Origin: Mycobacterium paraseoulense
GTDB taxonomy: Bacteria; Actinomycetota; Actinomycetes; Mycobacteriales; Mycobacteriaceae
Assembly (NCBI RefSeq): GCF_010731655.1
Contig: NZ_AP022619.1
Span: 62,001 to 126,000, forward strand
DNA length: 64,000 bases
Direction: 5' to 3'
Part shown: positions 36,620-44,741 of the stretch, piece by piece
Layout of the letters: each line of letters opens with the position of its first letter
How positions within the stretch are numbered: the stretch's first letter is position 1
The notes under the pieces: generated by a model
Databases searched by the model: none
What the model saw: only the letters and a program-made list of their open reading frames with translations
What the model was told of the DNA's origin: nothing
Program-made: the position numbers and the translations under genes

Positions 36620-37651
36620 ATGCGCTGGGCGGGCCAGGCCGTCGCGGTCAACGGCGATCCGATCGAGGACGGGGCGCTGCCGGGGCTGCAGCGCATCGGT
36701 TTCGTCCGGAGCGTGCGCGCCCCGCAGTTCGAGGGGATCACCTTTCACGAGGTGCTGTGCAAGTCCGCGCTGAACAGGGTGCCCGGCGCTTCGGCGCTGC
36801 CCTTCCGCTTCACCGTCAACGGCTACCGCGGCTGCTCGCACGCGTGCCGCTACTGCTTTGCCCGGCCGACCCATGAATACCTGGACCTCAACTGCGGCAA
36901 CGACTTTGACAGCCAGGTCATCGTCAAGACGAACGTCGTCGAGGTGCTGCGCCGCGAATTGCGGCGGCCGTCGTGGCGGCGCGAGATCGTCGCGCTGGGC
37001 ACCAACACCGACCCCTACCAGCGGGCGGAAGGGCGCTACGCGCTGATGCCGGGCATCATCTCCGCCCTGGCCGAATCCGGCACGCCGCTGTCGATACTGA
37101 CCAAGGGCACGCTGCTGCGGCGCGACCTGCCGTTGATCGCCGATGCGGCCGGGCGGGTTCCGCTGTCGGTCGCAGTGTCGCTGGCAATCGGCGACGCGGC
37201 CCTGCATCGAGACGTCGAGCCCGGAACCCCCACGCCGCAGGCGCGGCTGGCCCTGATCGGCGCGATCCGCGACGCCGGCCTGGATTGCCACGTGATGGTG
37301 GCGCCGGTGCTGCCCCACCTGACCGACTCCGTCGAGCAGCTCGACGGATTGCTCGGTCAGATCGCGGCCGCCGGCGCCACCGGTGTCACGGTCTTCGGCC
37401 TGCACCTGCGGGGCTCGACCCGGGGCTGGTTCATGTCCTGGCTCTCGCGCTCGCATCCCGAGCTGGTGGGCCGCTACCGCGAGCTGTACCGGCGCGGGGC
37501 GTACCTGCCGCCCGGTTACCGCGAGATGCTGCGGGAGCGGGCCGCGCCGCTGATCGCGACGTACCGGCTGGGCGGCGATCAGCGCTCGTTCCGTCAGCCC
37601 GCCCCGGCGTCCCGGGCGGAGCCGGAACCCGTTCAGGCGACGCTGTTTTGA
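36620..37651 (+). CDS. SOS-controlled radical SAM protein (Rv2578c family)
   Basis: 343 aa from ATG 36620 (MRWAGQAVAV), the N-terminus recalled for Rv2578c. An ATG 5 codons upstream (36605) lies inside the SOS box and is less likely. Radical SAM cluster CxxxCxxC: Cys72, Cys76, Cys79 in GCSHACRYCFARPTHEY. Related by this motif to spore photoproduct lyase-like proteins (SplB-like), which repair UV photoproducts. No DNA substrate is known. The SOS box makes a DNA-damage role likely. The end of the gene abuts the phosphatase gene, convergent. Confidence 0.9.
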   Translation: MRWAGQAVAVNGDPIEDGALPGLQRIGFVRSVRAPQFEGITFHEVLCKSALNRVPGASALPFRFTVNGYRGCSHACRYCFARPTHEYLDLNCGNDFDSQVIVKTNVVEVLRRELRRPSWRREIVALGTNTDPYQRAEGRYALMPGIISALAESGTPLSILTKGTLLRRDLPLIADAAGRVPLSVAVSLAIGDAALHRDVEPGTPTPQARLALIGAIRDAGLDCHVMVAPVLPHLTDSVEQLDGLLGQIAAAGATGVTVFGLHLRGSTRGWFMSWLSRSHPELVGRYRELYRRGAYLPPGYREMLRERAAPLIATYRLGGDQRSFRQPAPASRAEPEPVQATLF

Positions 37652-37652
37652 A

Positions 37653-39251
37653 CTAGGCCGGCCTGTCCCGGCGCGGCTTGGTCAGGGTGAACCGGTCCAC
37701 CACGGTCACTTCGCCGAACGGCCCACTGAGCGCGTAGTGCGTGGCCTTGATCGAGGTGTTGCCGCCGGGCGGGCCCGGGTCCACGTCGAACGCCGCGAAG
37801 CCGTAAGGATTGTCCCGGTCGCGGAAGGCGGACCACGGCGCGTCCTCCAAGACGTAGATCGGCGACTTGCGCCCGAGGCCGGGGTCGAACGCGCCGACCC
37901 CGGTCAGCACGCGGCAGCGCGGCTCGGGGAAGAAGAACGCATTGGTGGGCGCGGACGTGCCGCCGCCGCCGATGACGACGTGCACCGTTCCCTTGGTGGG
38001 GTCGATGACGTCGGTGCGGGTGTCCACGGGTATCGGCGTTCGGGTGTCGGTCTGCTGCGTGCCGCGCAACGGGTGCGACCGTTCGTAATGGTGTTCGTGG
38101 CCGCATACCACCAGGTCGACCTGATAGTGGTCGAACAATGGCAGCCATTCCTCGCGGATGCCCAGGTCGGCACCGTTCGCGGGCTGGTCGGCGGTGGAGA
38201 TCGCCGTCTGGTGCATGCACACAACGATCCAGTCGATGTCCGGGTCCCGCCGGGCGGCGGCGAGTTCGGCTGCCAGCCAACGCTTTTGCTCGCCGCCCGA
38301 GTAGCCGTGCACGTAGAAATTGCCGCCGTCCTGAAACGCCACGTCGTCGTTGTTCAGGCTGACCACCCGCACCGAGCCGGCGGTGAACGAGTACCACAGT
38401 CCGCGGGTCTCGGGGCTCGATCCCGAGTCGGGCACCGAAAAGTACGTTTGATAGGCGCCGTAACCGATGGGGCCGTTACCCGATTCGTTCTCGTGGTTGC
38501 CGGCCGCCGGCATCCACGGCCGGTAGCGGGCCGAGCGCGTGTTGTTCTCGAACCAGGCCGACCAGGTGCGGATCCGGTCTTGGGCGAGGTTGGCGTAGCA
38601 CAGGTCGCCGTTGACCAGGTTGAACAGCGGCGCCATGCGTTCGATCGCGAGGGTGGTGTCGGCGGACGCGGGCGACCCGATGTTGTCCGTGCCGTAGCTG
38701 CCGTCGGGCATCCGCTCCACCGTCGGCGTCGACTGATCGCCGAAACTGGTGAAGCGAAACGGTTTTCGCCCAGACGGCGCGGTGCGGATGGTGCCCATTT
38801 CCGGCTCCGCGCCGTCGTGCACGGCGGCGTAGACGTAGTCGGTGTCCGGGGTGAGGTTCGTCAGGCGGGCGTGGTTCACGCGGACTTCGGTGTTGGACTT
38901 GGCGTCGCGATAGGTGCGGGTTTCGGCGGCGACCGTGCGCCCGAGGCCCGACGCCGGAGTGCCGAGCAGGACGCGCGGGTTGCGGACCGCGTCGACGGTG
39001 TGCCACGACACCACCGCCTCGGTGCCGGCGTTCCGGCCGAATTGCAGGTGCAGCCCGGTCACCGGCGGCGCGCCGTCACGGCTGGGCTGATACCACAGGG
39101 CCGGTGCGCTGGGCCGGGACCAGACCAGGGCGGCCCCGCCCCCGACGCCTGCCCCGAGGGCGGCCGAGACCGCGCTGGTCGTCAACAGCCTGCGCCGGCT
39201 GATGCCGGGGGCGCGGTCGTTGCCGTGGGGTGCTGGGGGATCGTCGACCAC
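37653..39251 (-). CDS. purple acid phosphatase-like metallophosphoesterase with Tat signal
   Basis: 532 aa from GTG 39251. Twin-arginine signal SRRRLLTTSAVSAALGAG near the N-terminus, so exported folded. A fibronectin-type N-terminal domain (about 60-165) precedes a calcineurin-like phosphoesterase with metal-ligand motifs TSFGDQS, NGDLCYA, GNHENE, and CGHEHHYERSHP. Closely matches Rv2577 (529 aa recalled). Such enzymes hydrolyse phosphomonoesters at the cell surface. A longer frame is open to 39362 without a ribosome site. Confidence 0.9.
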   Translation of the reverse strand: MVDDPPAPHGNDRAPGISRRRLLTTSAVSAALGAGVGGGAALVWSRPSAPALWYQPSRDGAPPVTGLHLQFGRNAGTEAVVSWHTVDAVRNPRVLLGTPASGLGRTVAAETRTYRDAKSNTEVRVNHARLTNLTPDTDYVYAAVHDGAEPEMGTIRTAPSGRKPFRFTSFGDQSTPTVERMPDGSYGTDNIGSPASADTTLAIERMAPLFNLVNGDLCYANLAQDRIRTWSAWFENNTRSARYRPWMPAAGNHENESGNGPIGYGAYQTYFSVPDSGSSPETRGLWYSFTAGSVRVVSLNNDDVAFQDGGNFYVHGYSGGEQKRWLAAELAAARRDPDIDWIVVCMHQTAISTADQPANGADLGIREEWLPLFDHYQVDLVVCGHEHHYERSHPLRGTQQTDTRTPIPVDTRTDVIDPTKGTVHVVIGGGGTSAPTNAFFFPEPRCRVLTGVGAFDPGLGRKSPIYVLEDAPWSAFRDRDNPYGFAAFDVDPGPPGGNTSIKATHYALSGPFGEVTVVDRFTLTKPRRDRPA

Positions 39252-39298
39252 CCCTGCTTCATACCCGAGCGCGGTGAACGTCCGCGGAACGGCGACCG

Positions 39299-40144
39299 CT
39301 AGTGCAGGTGCGGCTCGAGCAATCCGGCCTGGCCGGTGGATGGCGGCCGGCCGGCCAGCCACTTACGGGTGGCCGCGTGCGATCGCTCGATAAGCGTTGC
39401 GCCGTTCGAGAAGTCGGCGCCGGAGGTGGCGACGGGGCACAGCGGCCGGATGACGCGCAGGTCGACCGCGCGCTCGAAGCGCTCGACGTCGACGGCCAGG
39501 CGATGGTTCACGGCCAGGGTCATGGCGTGCAACACCATGTTGACCGCCGTCTTCGGCGCCGCGGGCAGGGCGCACGAGTACCCGGTGGGCAGCACCCAGA
39601 CGCGGTCGGCGCCCAGCGCGACCGCGTGCGACACCGGCGTGTTGTTCACGACGCCGCCGTCCATCAGGTCGCGCCCGTTGATCCGCACCGGCGGGAAGAC
39701 GCCCGGGATGGCGGCGCTGGCGGCGATGGCATCGACGGCGTTGCCCGACGACAGCAGGACGTCGCCGCCGGAGATCACGTCGGTGGCCACCACGTGCAGC
39801 GGGATCGGGGCGTCCTCCAGCCGGGCGAACTGCAATTTGTCGGACAGCAGCCGCCGCAACCCGGTGTTGGGGACCAGGTGCGGCCGGCGGCCCAGCATGC
39901 CCATCGCGCCGGCGATCGGGTGAGTGGGGAAGATGTCCCTCCGCGACAGCGACGTCCACAGCTCGGCCAGTCCGCGAATCCCCGGACCGTCGGGCCGTGA
40001 GGCGATCCATCCGCCGTTGACCGCGCCCACGGACGTCCCGACGATCAGGTCGGGGCGTTCCCCCTCGTCGGCCAGCGCCAGCAGCATTCCGACGTGGATC
40101 GCGCCGAGGCTGGCCCCGCCGGACAACACGAAGGCCGTGGGCAC
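39299..40144 (-). CDS. patatin-like phospholipase
   Basis: 281 aa. Patatin signature: oxyanion loop SGGASLG (8-14), nucleophile elbow GTSVG with Ser38 (36-40), and the catalytic Asp162 in DLMDGGVVNN. It should hydrolyse phospholipids or other lipid esters. GTG start at 40144. Divergent from the MmpS-like gene and upstream of the phosphatase on the same strand with a 47-bp gap. I do not recall a patatin at this place in H37Rv. Confidence 0.9.
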   Translation of the reverse strand: MPTAFVLSGGASLGAIHVGMLLALADEGERPDLIVGTSVGAVNGGWIASRPDGPGIRGLAELWTSLSRRDIFPTHPIAGAMGMLGRRPHLVPNTGLRRLLSDKLQFARLEDAPIPLHVVATDVISGGDVLLSSGNAVDAIAASAAIPGVFPPVRINGRDLMDGGVVNNTPVSHAVALGADRVWVLPTGYSCALPAAPKTAVNMVLHAMTLAVNHRLAVDVERFERAVDLRVIRPLCPVATSGADFSNGATLIERSHAATRKWLAGRPPSTGQAGLLEPHLH

Positions 40145-40206
40145 AAATGCATACTAGGGACCTTTTGCGTGGGTGGTGCCGTAACGAATTGGGTAGCGTT
40201 TTCGAT

Positions 40207-40650
40207 ATGACGAACGTGCGAATAGTGACCACGGGGGTCGCGGCGGCGACGTTTGCGGCCACCGCAGCGGTGGCCGTCACGCCCGCGACCGCATCGGCGG
40301 ACCCGGCCGGCCACCAGGTGACCTACACCATCACCGCCACCGGCAACCTCACCGGCAACGTGCGCTACATGAACACCGATCCGCCCAGCCAGGCGGCGTT
40401 CAACGCCAACTCGTCGCAGTACTTGAACAGCGTGCAGACGGCGTTCGCCGCGGGGCAGCCGCTGGTGTACAACGCGACCCTGGCCGACCCGAATCAGTGG
40501 GCGTTCGTGAACGCGAGCGGCGGGTGCCACTGGCCGGACTGCGATTCCTCGAACACGCCGCAGATTCAGTGCCAGATCGCCGTCGACGGCCAGGTCGTGG
40601 TGACACAGAGCGCCACCACCGGGGTCACCTGCTCGACGCGACCCTGGTGA
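40207..40650 (+). CDS. secreted MmpS-like small protein
   Basis: 147 aa from ATG 40207. N-terminal signal or anchor (VTTGVAAATFAATAAVAVTPATASA) and a beta-rich domain with VTYTITATGNLTGNVRYMNTD and CQIAVDGQVVVTQSATTGVTC, a layout like the MmpS accessory proteins of RND lipid exporters. Four cysteines in the second half could form two disulfides. No mmpL gene is adjacent. Equivalent of Rv2576c. Confidence 0.8.
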   Translation: MTNVRIVTTGVAAATFAATAAVAVTPATASADPAGHQVTYTITATGNLTGNVRYMNTDPPSQAAFNANSSQYLNSVQTAFAAGQPLVYNATLADPNQWAFVNASGGCHWPDCDSSNTPQIQCQIAVDGQVVVTQSATTGVTCSTRPW

Positions 40651-40704
40651 GTCGCTGACCGCCGGTTTCGCCGATAGCGAGCACCACGCCGCCTTCGCGG
40701 CGGT

Positions 40705-42318
40705 TCAGTGGTGCACCCGCAACGCGAGGTAGTACTCGTGTCGCCGCGTGCTGTCGAGGGTGTAGCCCACCGCCTTCGTCACCCCGTCGTGGTCGGACTC
40801 CAGCCAGCGTTCGGTGTGCTGGCGCTCGAATTCGGTCCACGACGGCACGGTGAACCTCTCCAGGATCGTGTCGGGGTGCTCGAGGCTGTGATACAGGCCC
40901 CAGCTGTGACCTCCCGTGCGCAACCGCGAGCGCCGCACCGCGCCCATCGCGCCGACGAACTCTTCGAGGTTCTCGGTCGCCACCCGATACCGGACGGTCA
41001 CCAGCACCGGCCCGTCGTTGGGGCATGGTTCGAACATGACCATCGGCGTCGGCCAGGCCCGCGAAATGTCGCGGCTCAGCTTCCCGGTCTCCGGCCGCAA
41101 CCCGAGCGGGACGACGCTGAGGGCGGCGGCGCCCAGCAACACCGCCGACACCGTCAACGCCACGCCAAGCCCCTCGCGCGTGGCGATGAGGCCCCAGAGA
41201 TACGAGCCGATGGCCTGAGATCCGGTGAAGACCAACAGGTACATCGCCAGCCCGCGGGCGCGGACCCAGCGCGGCAGGTGCAGCTGCGCGGCGGCGTTCA
41301 ACGTCGTCAGGGTGATCAACCAGGTCATCCCCGACAACACCAGGAACGGCGTCGCCGCGGCGAACGGCAGCCAGACCGCCGCGAGCGTGGCAACGCCGTA
41401 CCCCGCCGCGCAGCCGGCCAGCAGGGTGTTGGGCGGCACCTTCTGGCGCAGCGCACCGGGAACCGCCACGGCGAGCAGCGCGCCCACGCCGATGGCACCC
41501 AGCGCCACACCGTAGCCACCGGCTCCCAGGTGCCAGGTGTCGGCGGCGGTGACCGGTAAGAGCGCCAACAGGGCCGAAGCGGGGAAGACGAAAAGGGCTG
41601 CGCGCAAAAGTATCCGGCGGAAGATCGGACCGTTGACCGCGTAGGCCAGTCCGGTGACGATGGCCTGGCCGAGGTGTTCTCGTTCGGTGGGCGCGATCTG
41701 TGTGGGCGGGCGCCACGCAGCCAAGGCGATGATGATGCCGACGAACGAGATCGCGTTGATCGCGAAGACCGCTGCGGCACCGGCCCACGCCAGGACGACG
41801 CCGCCGATGGCGGGGCCGACCACTCGGGCGACGTTCACCGAGACGCTGGCCAATGTGGCGGCGGCCGTTATCTGCTCGCGCGGGACGACCTCGGGTTGAA
41901 TCGCCTGCCAGGCCGGGGCGGTCAGCGCCGAGGCGACGCCGATGGCCAAGGTGAACAGCAGCAGCGCCGCGGGGGTGAGGTGGCCGAAGTAGGTCAGCCC
42001 CGCCAACGCCAGCGCTACCAACACCGCATAGGACTGCAGGAACATCAGCAACCGGCGCTGATTGAACACGTCGGCGAGCGCGCCGGCGAACAATGCCAAC
42101 AGCAGCGTCGGCCCCAGGCTTGCCGTCTGGACCAGTGCCACGATCGTGGCGCTGCTGTGATCTTCGATCAGGAACCATTGCGCCGCCACGCTTTGCATCC
42201 AGGTGCCGACGTTGGAGACGAACTGTGCGATGAACAGCGAACGGAAAACGGGATTGCGCAACGGCGCCCACGCCGACAGCTCCGCGGCGTCGGTGCGCTC
42301 GTGCGTGATATCCGACAT
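40705..42318 (-). CDS. MFS exporter with C-terminal cytoplasmic domain
   Basis: 537 aa. Residues about 15-415 have twelve membrane helices of the MFS_3 (enterobactin exporter-like) family: LRNPVFRSLFIAQFVSNVGTWMQSVAAQWFLI, LLALFAGALADVFNQRRLLM. The last 110 residues (VRYRVATENLEEFVGAMGAVRRSRLRTGG and onward) look like the dimeric alpha/beta-barrel tail found on this family. Export of small molecules such as siderophores is typical; the substrate is unknown. ATG 42318. I do not recall it at this place in H37Rv. Confidence 0.86.
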   Translation of the reverse strand: MSDITHERTDAAELSAWAPLRNPVFRSLFIAQFVSNVGTWMQSVAAQWFLIEDHSSATIVALVQTASLGPTLLLALFAGALADVFNQRRLLMFLQSYAVLVALALAGLTYFGHLTPAALLLFTLAIGVASALTAPAWQAIQPEVVPREQITAAATLASVSVNVARVVGPAIGGVVLAWAGAAAVFAINAISFVGIIIALAAWRPPTQIAPTEREHLGQAIVTGLAYAVNGPIFRRILLRAALFVFPASALLALLPVTAADTWHLGAGGYGVALGAIGVGALLAVAVPGALRQKVPPNTLLAGCAAGYGVATLAAVWLPFAAATPFLVLSGMTWLITLTTLNAAAQLHLPRWVRARGLAMYLLVFTGSQAIGSYLWGLIATREGLGVALTVSAVLLGAAALSVVPLGLRPETGKLSRDISRAWPTPMVMFEPCPNDGPVLVTVRYRVATENLEEFVGAMGAVRRSRLRTGGHSWGLYHSLEHPDTILERFTVPSWTEFERQHTERWLESDHDGVTKAVGYTLDSTRRHEYYLALRVHH

Positions 42319-42396
42319 GCGGGCAGCGCCTTTCGCGTCGTGCGGCGGGGTAGAAGTCTAGGACACCCACCGGCGCGCTCGCGACCGAGCGGCCCG

Positions 42397-43275
42397 CTAG
42401 CCCAGGCTGGGCGCGTCGAAGGTGTCGCACTGCTTCGGGTCGCCGGTCTGGTAGCCGACGGTGAACCAGTGCTGCCGTTGCTCCGAGGAGCCGTGGGTCC
42501 ACGACTCGGGGTTGACCCGCCCGGTCGCTTCCTTCTGGATGCGGTCATCGCCCACCGAGGCCGCCGCTGACAGGGCGTCCTGAATATCCCGGTCGCTCAA
42601 CGGCTCTAGGTAGGGCACGCCGGTGCTCTCCTGCTTGACGGTCGACGCGTAGTGTGCCCAGATGCCCGCGTAACAGTCCGCCTGCAGCTCCGTGCGCACG
42701 CCGTTGCCGCCGGCGCCCTTCGCGCCCTGCTGGGAACGGCCCAGGACGCCCTGCAACTGCTGAACGTGGTGGCCGTATTCGTGGGCGACCACGTACTCCT
42801 GGGCGAACGGCCCACCGCTGGAACCGAACTTGTCGACCAGCTCCTGGAAGAAATCGGTGTCGAAGTACGCGGTCTGGTCCACCGGGCAGTAGAACGGCCC
42901 CACCGCGGTGGTGGCCGGTCCGCAGCCGGTGTCGACCGACCCGGTGAACAGCCGCACGTGCGGCCGGGTGTACTTCGGCATCAGCTGGCGCCAGACCGCG
43001 TCCACGGAGTTGCCCGTGGCGACCACGCGGCACTGCACGTACTTGTTCGCGTCGGCCCCGGTCTTGCACTGGCTCAGGTCGAACCCGGGCGCGGAGTAGC
43101 CCCCGGTGTTCGTCTGCGACTGGTCCATCACGCGGCCCGGGTCGACGCCCAACAGCAACGCCCCGATCAGGATGAGCAGGCCGAGGCCGCCGCCCCCGAG
43201 CGCCATCCCCATCCCGCCCCCGCCCGACGAGGACGCGGTGCTGGTGTCGATCTGCATACCCTCGTTGAAGGTCAT
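42397..43275 (-). CDS. membrane-anchored neutral zinc metallopeptidase (YpfJ-like)
   Basis: 292 aa. A Gly-rich N-terminus and one membrane helix (about 28-45), then an extracytoplasmic domain with zinc motif HEYGH (His165, Glu166, His169), followed by the family block ELQADCYAGIWAHYA. Cysteines in pairs fit disulfides. Equivalent of Rv2575 and of E. coli YpfJ, whose function is unknown. Lies 10 bp downstream of the SRPBCC gene on the same strand. Confidence 0.88.
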   Translation of the reverse strand: MTFNEGMQIDTSTASSSGGGGMGMALGGGGLGLLILIGALLLGVDPGRVMDQSQTNTGGYSAPGFDLSQCKTGADANKYVQCRVVATGNSVDAVWRQLMPKYTRPHVRLFTGSVDTGCGPATTAVGPFYCPVDQTAYFDTDFFQELVDKFGSSGGPFAQEYVVAHEYGHHVQQLQGVLGRSQQGAKGAGGNGVRTELQADCYAGIWAHYASTVKQESTGVPYLEPLSDRDIQDALSAAASVGDDRIQKEATGRVNPESWTHGSSEQRQHWFTVGYQTGDPKQCDTFDAPSLG

Positions 43276-43284
43276 GGCACGCTC

Positions 43285-43788
43285 CTAATGTTGCCGGGTC
43301 GCGGAGTAGCGGTCGTCGGTGTAGCGGCGCAGGTTGCGCAGGAAGCGGCGCAGCCCGAGATTCAGCAGCGGCCCCACCACGTACATCGCCGGCCGGGCGG
43401 GGCCCGCTGGCTTCTGCGCCATCGTCCACGTCAGCCGGCAACCGCCCGTAATGAGCTCGACCCGGTAGTCCTCGGCGAACGCGGCGACGGCCTGGGTCGA
43501 GCATTCGTTGAACCGAAAAGCCATGTGGCTGAACGGCTCCCAGGCCAGGAATTCCTCGTTGCCCACCATGCCGCCGCGCATCTCGACGACGCGGGTGGTG
43601 CCCACGCCGCGCGGCTCGGGGCTGGTCCAGGTGACCTTAGTGATCACGCTCGCCCAGCGCGGCCACGCCTGGGCGTCGGCGAGCACCTCGAACAGCTGCT
43701 CGGGCGTGATCGCGAGGTCGACGCTGTTGCGGAACACGAAAGGCGCGTTGTCGATGAAGCTCATGTCCACGCGCTCACAGGGGAACAT
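43285..43788 (-). CDS. SRPBCC family protein (Rv2574-like)
   Basis: 167 aa helix-grip fold protein with a START-type ligand cavity. N-terminus FRNSVDLAITPEQLFEVLADAQAWPRWASVITKV is the classic polyketide cyclase pattern. The C-terminal helix is Arg-rich (LRRFLRNLRRYTDDR). The same length as I recall for Rv2574. Located between the ketopantoate reductase-like gene and the zinc peptidase in one minus-strand run. Confidence 0.84.
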   Translation of the reverse strand: MFPCERVDMSFIDNAPFVFRNSVDLAITPEQLFEVLADAQAWPRWASVITKVTWTSPEPRGVGTTRVVEMRGGMVGNEEFLAWEPFSHMAFRFNECSTQAVAAFAEDYRVELITGGCRLTWTMAQKPAGPARPAMYVVGPLLNLGLRRFLRNLRRYTDDRYSATRQH

Positions 43789-43797
43789 GGCTCGAAT

Positions 43798-44685
43798 CTA
43801 TCCTGGCCCGTCGCTGGCCGCGGCCAGTAACGGCACCACGACGTCGCTGATCGGCGTCGCCAGGTTGTGGGCGCGGGCCTTGCGGACGATCACCCCGTTG
43901 CGGATGTCCCATTCCATCCGCCTGTGGTTCTCCCGGTCGGCCAGGATCGACGTCCCCATGTCCTCGGGGGCCCGGCGGAACAGCTCGCCCAACTCGTCGA
44001 CGATGCCGTCGGGCAGCCGGGCGCCTTCGGCCCGCGCCACCGCCAGGCATTCGGCGACGTACCGGCGGGACAGGTCGGCGACGTCGTCACGGCGGTACAT
44101 CCCGGACCGCCGGCCGGCCAGCGCCATGAACCCGGCCAGCGCATTGGTGAGCAGCTTGCGCCACGCCGCGGTGATGAAGTCGGGATCGCAGTCCACCCGG
44201 CACCCGGCGCCGCGCAGCAGCTCGGCGATCGCCTGCGCCGAAGGCCCGCTGGGCAGCACCAGTGCGGCCTCGGTGCGCAGCCGGATCCAGCCCTCGGGCC
44301 GGGCCTCGGCGGAGTACCAGACGATCCCCGGGACCACGGGCGACGACGGGCAATGCGGCTGCACCTGCTCGACCTGCTCCACGCCGTTCTGCAGCACGAC
44401 GACGATGGTGTGCACGCCACACAGGCGCGCCAGCCATCCGGCGGCGGCGTCGTTCTGGGTGGCCTTGACCGCCAGCACCACGACGTCGACGGGTCCGGTG
44501 ACCTCGCCGGGATCGGTGTGCACCGGGCCGGGGACGATGATCGGATCGGCGCCGTCGGGCCGCAATTCGACGCTGTCTCGGGGCGTGTGGCCGCACAACA
44601 GCACCGAATGCCCGGCCTGGTGCAGCAGCGCGGCGACCGTCGTGCCGACGGCGCCGGGGCCGACTAGTGCGATGGTGGTGGCGAT
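43798..44685 (-). CDS. ketopantoate reductase-like protein (ApbA/PanE family) with non-standard start
   Basis: About 295 aa if started at ATC 44685. NADPH-binding N-terminus ATTIALVGPGAVGTTVAALLHQAGHSVLLCGHTPR has the GxGxxG turn required by the family, and the C-terminal domain has LTNALAGFMALAGRRSG. No ATG, GTG or TTG lies in frame before GTG 44604, which would cut off the whole NADPH loop. Translation therefore probably begins at ATC 44685 (matching a typical MATTIALVGPG), or there is a point change or sequence error in the start codon. The family converts 2-dehydropantoate to pantoate, but many homologues have other substrates. Equivalent of Rv2573. Confidence 0.75.
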   Translation of the reverse strand: MATTIALVGPGAVGTTVAALLHQAGHSVLLCGHTPRDSVELRPDGADPIIVPGPVHTDPGEVTGPVDVVVLAVKATQNDAAAGWLARLCGVHTIVVVLQNGVEQVEQVQPHCPSSPVVPGIVWYSAEARPEGWIRLRTEAALVLPSGPSAQAIAELLRGAGCRVDCDPDFITAAWRKLLTNALAGFMALAGRRSGMYRRDDVADLSRRYVAECLAVARAEGARLPDGIVDELGELFRRAPEDMGTSILADRENHRRMEWDIRNGVIVRKARAHNLATPISDVVVPLLAAASDGPG

Positions 44686-44741
44686 AGGACCGAAAGTACC
44701 TGCTCTAGACTGGGCACTCGTCCAAAGCCTGCTGAAAGGGA

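Noticed and set aside
40689..40703. Hairpin CCGCC-TTCGC-GGCGG between two convergent genes
   Set aside because: The stem is only 5 bp and there is no T-run, too little to call a terminator.
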